DNA of 64,000 nucleotides, from positions 55,412,591-55,476,590 of the forward strand of contig OZ022258.1 in the NCBI GenBank assembly GCA_963978905.1, read 5' to 3'. Shown one piece after another: positions 14,143-27,076 of the stretch. The DNA is from Trichostrongylus colubriformis (lineage: Eukaryota > Nematoda > Chromadorea > Rhabditida > Trichostrongylidae). How positions within the stretch are numbered: position 1 is the first letter of the stretch; each line of letters begins with the position of its first letter. Both the position numbers and the translations under genes were made by a program. The notes below the pieces were generated by a model. It was not told the origin of the DNA. It saw only the letters and a list, made by a program, of their open reading frames with translations, and searched no databases.

Positions 14143-17100
14143 ATATACCCCATAAGTCGTATATAAATTAAAGGTTCTGTCTTTTTAGGTATTTGAATGT
14201 GGTCATACGAGTTTGGCACCATGTGACCCTACTCTTAGGGGTTCTTCATTTCGAAGCATTCACAGCAGTAACGACAATGCACGTAGAATGGCAGCTTCAT
14301 GAAAAACTCGTTTGAATGACGTTTTGAATAGCAGAACTTTCCTCCAATTGTCACCACCATAATGGACCGCATCAGCGTTGTTTTCAGAAAGTTGCCATAT
14401 GCGAACAATGGCTTACTCCCTTTCATACCTACAGAGCTACCTTCCGCAGTGAGACGTACTTTTGAAATATTTTGTTAGCCCACATGGGGCTCTAACAATC
14501 ATCATTGCACAGCCATATAGGAGAAAAGATTGGAACACGAGGCAGCTTGGAATGGTATGTCATGGAGATGTCATGCTATTGAGCCATGCTTTCATCTAGG
14601 GAGATAAGTTAGGGAAGGCACATACATCCACAAATACCCACTTTATTTGCTAATCTATTTCTTTATTTAAACCAGCCACAGGCAAAAGACGACGGTGGAT
14701 ATAAGAAACAGCGTGTACCCGAAAACTTTTGAACCAATTCAGTGTTCTTTCAAGCAGATGAAGATATGCTTTTTGCCTAGATTTCACTCGGTATAGTTAA
14801 ATACGATAGGTAAGCAATCAGACCAAACAACAGCCATAGGTTAGAGAGCCCCTGCTTACTTTTGAACAGACCCCAACTGCTTCATCGAGCTCAGAGCTAT
14901 GTAAGAAAACAGCACTATAACGAATATTTGCAAGAGAAGTTAACAACAATGAGAAACTAAACTGGAATGGTCGCATTCCGCGAAAATTTTCTTTGCAGAC
15001 GCCTCCGACTGGAGGTGGATTGACGCGGCGAGAATGAGTACGAGGGATCGAATGCCGTCCAGATGTGCTAGCCACGGATATCGCATAGATTTATATGTGA
15101 CATGAATGAGACAGAGAAAAAACCCAGACGAAAAATGAAATATTGTGTGAAATATTGAAACAGAGCTGGATAGTACAGAGTTGCTTCTATTTTAGTTACA
15201 GCACAGCCCAGATCGCTGCAGAATGGCTTTGCAGAAGAGCTTCGGAAGGATTTTCAGTAGACCGATAGGGTTGGGCCATGCAAGTAAGGTATGCAATCTG
15301 TTGCGAAGGTTGTGATGGCTGAGCTGGGTCACTGATGGAGAAGGCTGACGATCACTTGCATTGTACCTATTTCTGGGAACACCCGCATTTCATGCTGGTC
15401 CAGAACAAGTCCCGACTCTCGATTGAATCCCTAGAAAGTCTGCTCGAAGCATTGGTAGCAGAATGTTCGCACAATCTGACAAAAGAGCCATTTTCATGAT
15501 ACGATAGAGGGAAGGAGCTAGCGAGAGTTCCTAAAAATGGCTTGAGGAGATTGTAAAGGTGACAGGATACAAAGAAGCATGTCCTCGATGGGTCGTTTGC
15601 ATGTTTGTCAGAGTATACGTACATGTGTGTGTGAGTATGAGGGACAGTTACATTAGTGAAGGTGTAGAGGGTGCTAGACGTGGAGTGGAAACGAGGGATT
15701 TCCCTGTGGTTGCCATGTGACGGCCGCTTATACGTTGCTGGCAAGTCTCATACGGCAGCTATCTGGCGGCCAGGTGACAGCAAACCCCTCGCTGACGCTA
15801 CTGACTGCTGCAGCACATGCACACACCGCACACGCACCCTCGACGACGACATGGCGATTGGTTAGCAACGACGCGTTCGTTCTTCCTGAAATGAGGATAA
15901 CCACGCCATCATCGTTACCACCTACTGGTCTTGTCAGAGCTGGACTGAGTCTAGCCCTCTGTTAGGCTTCAAGGACCATATCACCATAACGCGGAGCTCA
16001 ATTGAGGATATACGAATTCAATTAGCATCGATCAAGCTTTGAAGATAGCGTTACGGACTTTCCACAAAAGTTTCATAAGCACTTGTAAGGTGCAGAGCTC
16101 AAGGAATGCGAGTTCAACAAATTTGTCTTTTATAATCGGAATTCTAAATCGCTTCTGTGCCATGATATATATACGACATCAATTATGTAGTCTGCTGCTG
16201 CGAGGAATTTAAGGCTTTGAAATTGATCCTTCTGAGCGGACGTTTATGAAAGGGTACCATTAGCACGGCAACATTTACGCGTTTAATACCCAAGGGAGCG
16301 CAGAACTTCTGCTCTCTTATCTGACCTGTGAGAAATTGAGTTTGCCCTTATCACTAAATGTGAAATGTGGTGGAAGGCTCTCGAAAGAGCGACTTCTATT
16401 TGAGTTGAGCTGTTCAGCCGCGAAATATATCGCTTCCGGTGCTTATAACGCTGACCCACTTCCTCGAGTGGTTACTCAACATGGTCTAAGCAAAACGAAT
16501 AAATCTTCTTAGAGTGTCACAAACTTCAGTGGTGAGTCCTCAATTGGCAACCGAAAACTCCGCAATTGCACTTTAAATGATAGTAAGCATGAGATGTGAG
16601 AGGCGAATATGCATGGCCAGTTAAAGAGGGAGGGAATCTTGTTAGGTTCGCTGGACAAATAACAGCAGCTCACATTAACTCGTCAGTTGGACTGCTGGAG
16701 TGTGGATAAGATAAAAAATCTGGTTTGAATCCACCTCTCTTGCATGTTTCCAACAAAAAGGGGCAGATCAACTTCCATTTCGGTCCACTTCCCCTCCACC
16801 ATCCTCTGTTGCGGAAATAGAAGAAAGGAATCGCATCGCTTGATAGTGTTTCAAAAGCGGGCAGACATATACCGAAGCATCCAATTAGCTGGAACCATAC
16901 CTGTGGCTGTCCGTACGCAGCTCACTCAAGTCAGATACGACCTACCCTACGAGCCCAGCCATCTTACACAGGCCCTTCCCACTTTTGACAAGTCGAGCCG
17001 TTTGATTGAGACGGTGTTCGCACTCTACGTGATACCAAGCCCAAGGATTCATCATCATCGGTCACTTGGCAGTTAAGCTTTGCGCGGATATTATTGCGGT

Positions 17101-19796
17101 TCACTTCTCTATCGCACTCAGATTCAGGCGATTGATTCAAGGGATTGTATCTGACCCTCGCCAGGACAGCGGGATCATTGCCACGGCAAGGCTGTGCACA
17201 CGGAGGGCAGAGAGAAGTGGAATATAGGTTTAAGACTCGTACCTTTCCCTATTGCACTCGTTATATATTCTTTTGAGGGTGGTCGAGAGGTCTTGTGTCG
17301 GGCTCCCCTCAACAGAGCATGGGGAAGGCTGCGTTGCCGAACTCTCAGAGAGAAAAAAAAGAGAAACCAGCAATTTACCGATTTTCTGCTCGACACCATT
17401 ACTCGAGCACGGCTCATAAATTTCATTCCTCTTTGAATCCCTATTCCTCACTTCACACTCGCCGTCCTTGAAAGCAAATCTGTTCGGAATGGGGGTAAAT
17501 TATCACCCTACCAAGCTGTGAGACCATTGGACGGGACTGGCCTCCCTGCTGTCCTAAGAATTAAGAGATCGCCTCAACTACATCCTGTTTTCAGTTCTGA
17601 TTCAGCGAGCGCCCCAATGCGCAAATTCTCATCTTATGAATCTCACAACATTTTTGGAATAAAATCCATCCAAGCGCCACATTGTTGACGCTGGAGGAGT
17701 GAATCAATCATCAGAATGCAACTCTAGCGTGCATATGATTTTCCAAATATTGCCGTAATACAGGCATCTTTCTGATGATAACGGCGCTTTGACATCCTTC
17801 GCCGTTGGAATTTTGGTAAATCGCCATACGAAAGGACCTATTGGGAGAAGAGCAAGATTCCACAAATAGCTTTGTGACATGGTTTTGAACCTCACTTTTG
17901 AGGGTAGCGACTCGTTCTTAATCGAATGAGTGAATAGCTGAGAGATTTTGCATTTTTATTTGTACTTGTGCACCATTACCGAAAAGGAAGCTGAGCAGTG
18001 CGAGCAGAAAGGGGGACAATGCACTCTATACTCCTTAATATCATAAAACTCACACAATACTGCCCCTTTGCAGACCACCACGACCACCCTCTTTCATTAA
18101 ATGCACAATTCAATAGGATTTCTCTCTCCTCCACTTTCCTCCATGTTGGGCTCGATTGGGGAGAATGAACATTATCTAGCTATCCTATCTTTGCATGAAC
18201 GTCCCTTCAACGGACATCACGCGAAACCTGAAAGACGTCTATCGCAAAGCAGAGCGAAAAGAAAACATAATTGTGAATTAGTTGACAACCAATTTTATAG
18301 GTATCTGTTATATCTGCTATACGACTTGAATTATGGCGACACTAGAAAGACCCTTTGCGTTTTAAAAAAAATGATTCTAAGGCCGACTAGAGAGACAGAA
18401 ATCAAAGCACTAAACGAAACGACTTCCTGAAAGATGCACTGCGACAATAACAATGAGACGGCAACCTGAAAAGTTGTTTTAGTTTAAACCTTGTGCTCTT
18501 TGTCATTAAGGGAAGGCATCTTGCCTGTTGCAGTGATTGCTTTGACAGCATAGGTGATCCATATTTCTACGATTCAAAGCTGCTATGAAACATCTATCTT
18601 TTACTGAATGATTCGCCAGATCAAAGTGTGCCTCATTCCACAAGTATTTTTGCCTTTACCTCCATAAAATGCATCTTTCATCATCAACGCTTTGAGAAGC
18701 ATTCTGACTATACGTTCCATACCCGTGTTACTTAGTTGTAACCTGATACCACCTGCGAAGTTCCCAAGAGCAAGCCATAATTGGAAGTGAATAGATTTCT
18801 GCTGCCCTTTTTTAGGCATTTGTCATATCTCAGCCCTCATCTTTGTAAGGGCGTTAGATGACTTATTTAGAAGTGTCATTCCCAAAATAGTCAGTCTAAC
18901 GCCCACTCGGACAGCTAATAGCGGCTTCAATAGATGTCATCACTTTTCGAGGTGTATTCAAAAACGAGCACGAGAAACATGAATTGCCAAATTAGTACTT
19001 ATGCGAAGGAGGATCACACGTCACGGGTGACCATTGAAATTATAGGGCTATTCTCCTTAATTCCAAAAGGCGTCGTTTTTCTGCCACGCTAAAACACCTT
19101 GAGACTTTTTGATTGGCCATCATTGCTAGCCATAGCACGGCAGTAAGCTAGGTACACATGTGAGGTGGCCCAAAGCACAACGTTACAAGGCCTTTGGGTG
19201 CTCAAGAAAAAAATTACCACAAATTTCGTGATTTTTTCACATATAGGGATCTTTCAAGTGTCGTATGCTGTCTACTTCTCAGAATAAAAGTTGGCAGCAA
19301 GCAAGTACTGGGTAATACCTTCAAAATGCTTTCTAAAGAAAATTGGCATAAAGGGGAATTCATTCGAGCCCGTCATCAATTCGGATCGTGGTCACCTAAG
19401 GCACAAACAGGAAACGAGTGCGACACTTGAACTACACCAAATTGCTCAACCTCTTGGAGAAATGTGGCTTGGGGGAAGCTGTATGGGTTTCTACGCTCTC
19501 GCATAAACAATCTGAACGGGAACGGACCCAAAGAGGGAAAATGGTAAAAGGCGGAAGGAGAGCTGCGTTCATTGGTGATCTGGAAGGCATTTGACAACAA
19601 GAAGCATATTGCCTATGGTTGTCAAAGCTATATTGCTACCCGTAGCTATAATAAGTGGCACCTTATCATTTGCTGAGGAACTATATGGTACTCTTGAGCC
19701 TCACAACTGCCACTTGAGAGCTAGAGGTCCGCAAGAATGCGCAGAACTCGGAAATGGGAAGATTTCAGTGTAAGCAGCCTAGCCCTGAATGAATTA
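14143..19796. other. No gene recognised
   Basis: Unique-looking A+T-rich sequence. Frames at 15.4-15.9, 16.7-17.1, 17.2-17.4 and 18.1-18.4 kb lack motifs, and no splice-consistent exon chain could be assembled. Confidence 0.45.
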
Positions 19797-20831
19797 TTGG
19801 GTCATTCCATAAGTAATGTCGTTTTTTTTCCAGCGTAAATTTTTCCTATGAAATTACAAGTTTTCGCAGCACGTCATACATCATTCGAAAGAGGTTTTCC
19901 TGCTCTACAAAATGACATGTTTAGTTTTCAAGTTTGTTAGAATGGGGCCGACATTTAGGCTGGCGAAGAGGTAGGTCCAGCCGACAAAAATTGACCAAAC
20001 CGGCAATCAATTGAACCACTATATTTTAATTTAGGAAAATCAACCAGTCATGTGTCGCGTACTTAGCCCTGACCTCTTCTACAATTTCCAATATTTAATT
20101 GATCAAGAAGTCGTGTCGTTATTTTTCTAAAATCTTTTTTTCGAAAGCACCCACATTTATTCAAAATGAAATTTTTTGTTTCAAACTCCTTGCTTAGAAG
20201 TGTTTTATGGACCACTCCGAAGAACTTTCTTTGCTGTATCGAAAACATCTTTATAGTTTATTTTGGCTGGGATTCAGATTGAGTTTTAATACCATGTGAT
20301 ATGGGTCCAGTTGACATTTTTCATAATTTATTTTTTCCATGAGAAAGTTAAGGAATCCGATCAGTGGTATTTCCCTGTTCCTAGGCACCACCTGTTCTTA
20401 ACATTCCACCACTCTTTCAACTGATTGAATGAGAAAATTTTCTTGCCTTTGTTCGAAGAAATTGTCTAAAATCACCGAGTTGTGGCGGAAAAAAGAAATG
20501 TGGAAAAAGAGCGACGTGCTTTTTAAGCAACCGACTGATGGAACTTACAGGAGAGGTCGGGGCTAAGTACGGAACACATGATTGGTTAGATTTTCTCAGG
20601 TAAAATATTGTGTTTCAATTGATTGTCGGTTTGGCCAATTTCTGTTTGCTGGACCTACCTCTTCGCCGGCCTAAATGTCGGCGCCATTCTGACATACTCA
20701 AAAACTAAGTAGACCATTTTGTAGAGCGGGGAATTCTCTTTCGAATGATATATAATATGCTGCAAAAACTGTGATTTATGGCAAAAATTTTCGCTTGAAA
20801 AAAAAACGACACTACTTATGGAATGACCCAA
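19797..20831. mobile_element. Inverted-repeat element, 1.04 kb, TA-flanked
   Basis: Ends are TTGGGTCATTCCATAAGTA on the left and its complement on the right, with TA at 19,795-19,796 and 20,832-20,833. Imperfect inverted arms of roughly 290 bp share blocks such as the one encoding ACCTACCTCTTCGCC. The central 450 bp is A+T-rich with no recognised protein. It fits a mariner-type non-autonomous foldback element. Confidence 0.8.
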
Positions 20832-21436
20832 TATTTCAACAGAAATCTAGCTATCTGAAAGTTAAATGTGTGCATTTACACATTATAGTATAAGACGCCA
20901 ATCAGAATAAACGTAGAGCTCTTAACGGTGTAGCAGTTAAGCAATGGTTAAGGGAGGGCTTAAAATGCTTTGGCCGTGGGCGTGATATCTATTTTCAGTA
21001 CTTTCAAATTCTGATAGCTGCTGTATACCATAGCAGTGCGAGATATGAGTGCTTCTGCAAGAGTGTCGAACTATCGAACTATGAGCTAAGCATTGAACCT
21101 TTTGGAAGTTTTGCCACGTTTCCGGAGTACTCTTCTCAAACCTTTAGCGAACGAGACCGAATGTTTTGCACACGCAGCGCATAGATTCTTATGGCGACGC
21201 GGGGGAGGGGGGGGGGGGGGGTGCGGGAGGAAAAAGGGCATGTCAAAATCATCAAAAGTGCTATCCATCATCTACATATTGAAAATTCATATCTGGAGAC
21301 CTTTCGGTATCGAAGTTGGTTGCCGATAGGTACGGTACGAGTGTAGGTAAACTATGGTAACTATTCCAGGACTCAAGAGTCATTTCTCAGCATAGTTATG
21401 ATAAATAGCATAATAGCTGACATATTTCACAGAATA
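20832..21436. other. No gene; G-rich tract
   Basis: It contains a G5AG15-type tract at 21,201-21,221 and otherwise nothing recognised between two mobile elements. Confidence 0.5.
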
Positions 21437-22278
21437 TTAGGTTGAACCATGATTTCTGTTACACTTTGACGAAAAATTTCAAATTTATTTTTCTTAATTT
21501 GTGTCTAACTTCAGTCAACAAAATATGTACCAATATAATCAACAATATAATGGCAGCGAATAGGGAGATGACAGATGCCTTGCTTATAGAAGTCTGGGGA
21601 TTTCTGGTCGAAGAAAGTCTGGAGGTCGATTTTGAGATCATCCTCATCATTGAACTGCCATCCGTCGAGGAAGTGGGTCAGAGATAGGAATAGTTGGTAG
21701 TCAGTTGGGGCCATGCCCAGAGATTACGATGGACGGGGGAGCTTCGTTTGACCAAGGTCCTGGATCCTTTGACGCGCCAACTTTGCCACATGTGGGTGAG
21801 CGTTGTCGTGGAGGAAGAAGTCTTGGTCCATTTTTCCGGTAAGTTTTGCCGCTCCGGTGTCCAATTGCCTGCAGTAGAGATCGGCAGTGGCTGTCGTGTT
21901 GGATGGTAACAGTTTTCTATTTTTTTGAAAATTTTCAAAAAAAAAATTTTTTTCTCAACGCAATTTTTTGAAATTTTTTCTGTTTCAATTTGAGCCGATC
22001 GAGCCATTGGGCTGCCGCCATATGAGAGACAGTACGTGGGTCCATCGACTGGTTAATTTTGTTAGTGGCCTTGCATGCTGAGGAACCGAGGCGGTGTTCG
22101 TGAATTTCGCACCTTTCGCGATATTGCCGTAAATTCATTGCTAGTTGAAGCCATAGAGAATATGAATGTGCTATTCAGAAGCCCTTTTCAGTCGCTTTAT
22201 ATACCCCCCACTACCAAATGCTCCCGAATTTTCCACAGTTTTTCCCAAGGGTGTAACAGAAATTATGGTTCAACCTAA
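21437..22278 (-). mobile_element. Mariner C, 842 bp, internally deleted
   Basis: Terminal repeats TTAGGTTGAACCATGATTTC / TTAGGTTGAACCATAATTTC with TA on both sides. On the minus strand the transposase survives in pieces: a helix-turn-helix-like region near 22,000-22,100, a DNAHPHVAKL block near 21,790, and the C-terminal APTDYQLFLSLTHFLDG near 21,680. The central catalytic part is deleted and the frame shifts several times, so it is dead. Confidence 0.85.
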
Positions 22279-22313
22279 TAGCTTAGTTCAATGAGGCTTT
22301 ACCATTGTTTGTA

Positions 22314-23213
22314 TTAGGTTGATTCATAATAAATCGGACAAATGGTAGTGATGATTTCTAGAGATCATAACTCAGTAATGAATTAACGAAAATGGACGCG
22401 CGAGGAACCGTTGGAATGAGTATGAAAAGCTCTTCAAAGTACCGCAAAATAATCACTCCAAAGTAGTTTCATTCCGCCACCATGCCGCACGATTTCAAGC
22501 CGTCCAAAGACCACAACCGCAACGTCATACTATTTATATCGCTATCTGGCCAGGAACCCGCGGATATCGGCAGACGTCTGATAGAAGTTCACAGGGAGCA
22601 TGCCCCCGGCAGAAGTACACTGTAGTTGTAGCATTCGAAGTTTGCGTCAGGCGACTATTCCATCGAAGACGAAAACCGCGGTTGGTGGAGCGTACACGGC
22701 GTAGAGTACTGGGAGCTGCTCGATGAAGGTACCACAGTATCCGCCGACGTCTACGTTCGTCAATTACGAGGATTGAAGGCCAATGTCCAAAGTTCGCTAC
22801 GGCGGCGGTCACATGTCTACTTCCAGCACGACAACGTGTCTACTTCCACAGACCGCACTTCGCAAGATCGACCAAGGCCGAGCTGCTGTCGTACAGTTGG
22901 ACCGTACTTCTATACCCACCGTACTCCCCAGACCTGGCCCCTTCAGATTTCCACCTTTTCTCCCAAAGCCAACGCCACCTGGACGGCCAAGACTTCAAAA
23001 CTCGCGACGAGGTCAAGGCGGCACTCGGCAACTTCTTCGAGCTCCAGCTTCCGGCCTTCTGGAGAAAGGGCATCCATGATCTGCCTATACCGTGGCAGAA
23101 GGTCATCGATAAAGATGGAGTACATTTCAAGTGAATCCCTGTTGTCGTAAAAGAAGTTGTACGACAATGATTAAAATAGGTCAATTTGTCCGATTTATTA
23201 TGAATCAACCTAA
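22314..23213 (+). mobile_element. Mariner D, 900 bp, degenerate
   Basis: Ends TTAGGTTGATTCATAATAAA and its complement, flanked by TA (22,312-22,313 and 23,214-23,215). The plus strand keeps the C-terminal transposase block YSPDLAPSDFHLFSQSQ near 22,930-22,980 and ends near FWRKGIHDLPIPWQKVIDKD. The upstream half is shortened and frameshifted. It lies 35 bp from mariner C but has different termini. Confidence 0.85.
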
Positions 23214-26200
23214 TATAACTGTACCAATTATCATTGTGTCAAAGGCAAAGAGAGTCAAAGGAGTGCTGAGTTATGAGGAAAATTTCAGTCTCAGACAGAA
23301 CTCGAACCCTCATCCCATGCGCCCTAAAGAGCAAGTGAAAACCAGACAGCAACATGATTACTGAATGATGTAGACACTTCAAAATTGCCCTCAAAGTGGT
23401 TATTAACTTCCTTTTTGTATGAAACCATCCAAAAGGGGTAAAGTAAGTAACTTAAAATGATTAAGTTCTACGAATCACTTATTATTACCGTGCATACATA
23501 TGAATTCACTCTAGCTATTTTCTTCAACCACTCACCTGAAAGTTCATGTGTCCAAAATGAGTTCATAAAAAAGTGGAAAAACATGTGAATATAAAGATGA
23601 TCTGGAGGAATCGAAGAAAATCTGTTCTTTCGTGAAAATAAAGTTTGGTGTGGGCCACTGGATAGTGCATTAATTATAAAAATGTTTAAAAATGATCAAA
23701 TTGCATAAAGCGGATTGAGTGGTGATCTGAGCAGATGAGTGGTGGCGACATGTTTGATCAGGGGAAATCCGACACACGATCTCTCTTTTCGCTCTCATTT
23801 TCAACACTCTTGTAAAGGCAATGCCTCCATGTTTACACAGACACAGACATCAAGTGAGATGCTCTCATCCAGAAGTGGCCAGAACACCAGAGAGTCACCA
23901 GAACTCACGAAATCGAAAAATTTCGTGAGTTCTGGGACTCTCAACGCATGTATATACATATCTGATCAACTGGCTCAATGCAAAAGGATTCTAAATTTAA
24001 AAATGGCTTGAGAAAAGCAAGAGTTTCAATTTCCAGAAGAAAGTCTAATTACAAGTTGGAAACGTCATTTAAAGTAATTTATAGAAATATTGATAGTTCT
24101 AGATGCAAAAGCATCTAAATGAGTTCTAAATGCAGATATGGGGGGTCCTGATTAGAGCTCTGCTTCTACTAGTCTTTTTTTACATTCACTCAGAACTTAA
24201 AGATAGTATGCGCACAATAGGCTTCTCACACAGATGAAGATAATAGCGTTTTGCTTCAGTATTTGTCATGTACTTCCGTTGTCTAAAGGCAAAGGTCTGC
24301 AAGGAGGTGGGTATTCTGATTAGGACCCTAGCATAACCCTGACACTCCTCATTTATTAACGACACCTGAAATACGTGATTTTCCGCTATCGCTCCGCTCT
24401 TTGGTCACCTGCATGGATTTTGTTGCTTCATTAAAGTGCTCACTTGCTTGAAAACGTGATTGCTGGATTTAAATTTAGAGCTGAAAATATTCTACCATAA
24501 CTGAGATAAAATGAAACTCTCGCATGCAAAACCGTAGAATGACATGTATGTAGCATACAACGCTCGATTCATTTGCCTTTACAGTCGGATCACTGAGCCT
24601 TTGTTTAGACTCACTTCTTCAACCTGAGTTACTTGCAGATCGCATATATGTATGTACTGGAATTCTAATATTTTCGTGGACATTAAACGCTTCAATGCTT
24701 CTGAATTCTTCTGGTCGTCAGACACCTGCAATCTGCACCCGCGAAAACATCAAAATCTCTTTTAGTGAGCGTGATTCGGCAGACTACGACTGGGTGTTTA
24801 TCTACCATGAAGGTTGTCGGCCTGATGGTCGTGATCTTTCATGTGCGAACGAGAAGCAGTAGAGCAGTGAATTCCACTTTAATCCTTGTGGAATAGGTCA
24901 TTAAAATACATCCACGATCCTGAGCGCAACCGGCGATGCGAACGTAAGGGGCAGATTCATCTGCATAGCTTAAAACGGATCCGATTTTTGTGTCATGGGT
25001 TTATGAGCTACTTCACCGAAAGCCTTAACAAGAGTCTAAGTCATGTTTCTGAGAGCCTACCAAATATGTATACAAATTTCAGAGAAAAAACAAAATGGTG
25101 GCACAATTGAACTCGAGAACATGAAGCCAAGTTTTTGTTTACATAGCGGATTTTTTCTTCCAAATAAATCGACTTCCGACGAGGAAGTCATCAGTGAAAA
25201 TTATTCATGGAATAGAATATGCAAACATCTGGCGATCACTGGCCGCTGTTTCAGGGATCACATGGCATTTCCTCAGCCATTGACATTTGATTTTACGTTC
25301 AAGTGGCTCGGTGGAACGGCCACTTTATCTGAACTTCAATCAATCACACAATTTCGAGTTCCGATCACAATTTCAGCGAATGAGTTCGGAATTCGGAGAG
25401 TTGTTCAAGGAGCTGGTTAGAGTTGAGCGTCTTGACGAGCAAGGATTCATAATATTATTTGGATAACTGCGCCCTTCACAATCCCCGCAGCTGACTGATG
25501 AGAATGTAGCCAGCACCACACACCAGCATACTGTTGCTTATAATACAGGTGGAAGCCTATCGAAACGGTAGTAAGTACAAAACAAAATAACCCTTTCCCC
25601 ACCAATCAACGTAGACTCTCGACAAGGGTTTCTGATACAGCTTGATTTTGGAGCCTGGGTGAAACCATTAGTCACTCGCCATAAAATTGTGGCCACAGGC
25701 CTTGGCCTTGTGGAAAACTGCTATTCGGCCGTCACGCTTTTATAACTGGCACTACAGCGCACACACTTGAAGGTGTAATTTGAAGTAGACAGAAAGCATT
25801 TAACATGGGTAATCGAAGCTGGTAACAACTTATAACTGCCAATTGTGATGATAAGGTAAACGTCATTCGAAGTTCTTCGGGTCTTCGGGTTGTCAGTGGA
25901 TCGACACCTACGTATTATCTAAGTTGATGTGTGGGAGCTGATAGCAGGTGTTAGCAAGTGATAATGGATGATAAATTCAGATGACAGCAGATATCTAGTG
26001 AATTCGACGACGTTCGACATACTGCTCACTGAAACACTATCCTTCAAGACTAGTTGTAGGAATTTTTAGTAGTAGCAGTGCGTGGCTTTCTCTTTTGCCA
26101 CTTCACTGAATCACCCGCTGGCTTTTTCTAGATTAAAGATGGCATCAGAGGTACTGTAGTTATTGAGAAGTTGCTGAAAGAATGCACTCACATAAAAACC

Positions 26201-26658
26201 AGGGACTCAAAAGGCTTATTAATGGAGTCCATCGAAAAGCTCGCCCCCGAGCTGTAGAGATGGCGCAATGGCTAACAGGCGACGCCTCTGGAAAACAGGC
26301 CCCGCCTCCAGGCGACGTAATTCCTGATTGGCTACGGTGAGAGTGGCCAAGCAGCAGGATTGAAGGTATGCGGCGCGCCTTTTATGTTTTAGGAGGAAGC
26401 TCACTCCAGAAAACAGAAGGTGTCGCATTTTCGAACATTTCTTCATGTCTACAACTTGGCAACACGCCAATGGAAAACTCATCTAAACTACCAACCTCTT
26501 GACGGTCAGTTCGTCTGCCTAGAGAATCAACGGTGGAAGCGAGTCCTATGTCATGAGTCTTTGGCCATTTCCTTCCGTTCTTTCTTCACTGTCGTATTAC
26601 TAAGCATCTCGACCTTCATGTTTAGTACATACATTTTCACTAAACTTCCGAATTTCCC
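23214..26658. other. No gene recognised apart from one hairpin
   Basis: Short frames on both strands, including 25,043-25,420, show no family motif. A perfect hairpin lies at 23,898. Confidence 0.45.
23898..23935. repeat. Perfect 16-bp stem hairpin
   Basis: Arms 23,898-23,913 and 23,920-23,935 are exact complements with a 6-base loop. Including a bulged A the stem extends about six pairs further on each side. No element or gene context was recognised. Confidence 0.6.
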
Positions 26659-27076
26659 TTAAAGGAATCGTCCACGGAAAATGCGTTTTTGTGTTACCCA
26701 TACGTTTATGTTGTATTTGCCTAATGTGGGCCTCATGCAAAATTTCACGCGAAAGAATGCGAATCTGGCCGAGATACAGCACCACAAAGTGCGGTCCCAG
26801 TGGGCGGAGCTTAAGAGTAAAAGCCTCGTCCCGTGGTCCGCCGCAGTTGGGAACGAAGAGTGGGACTGTTTACGAAACTTTCTGCTCCTACAATGCGTAC
26901 GACGGAACGAGGCTTTTCTCTTAGGCTCCGCCCACTGGGACCGCACTTTGTGGTGCTGTATCTCAGCCAGATTCACATTTTTTCGCGTGAAATTTTGCAT
27001 GAGGCCAACATTAGGCAAATACAACATAAACGTATGGGTAACACAAAAACGCATTTTCCGTGGACGATTCCTTTAA
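26659..27076. mobile_element. Palindromic MITE with TTAA ends, 418 bp
   Basis: The two ends are TTAAAGGAATCGTCCACGG and its complement. The arms are about 170 bp and nearly identical, so both strands show the same chance open frame. TTAA at both outer ends could be a duplicated TTAA target (piggyBac-like) or part of the repeat itself. A diverged relative lies at 29,430-29,790. Confidence 0.75.

Noticed and set aside
22534..23208. Arg-rich open frames on both strands
   Set aside because: They are off-frame readings of mariner D.
26659..27076. Matching 131 aa frames on both strands
   Set aside because: Expected from a palindromic element with nearly identical arms.
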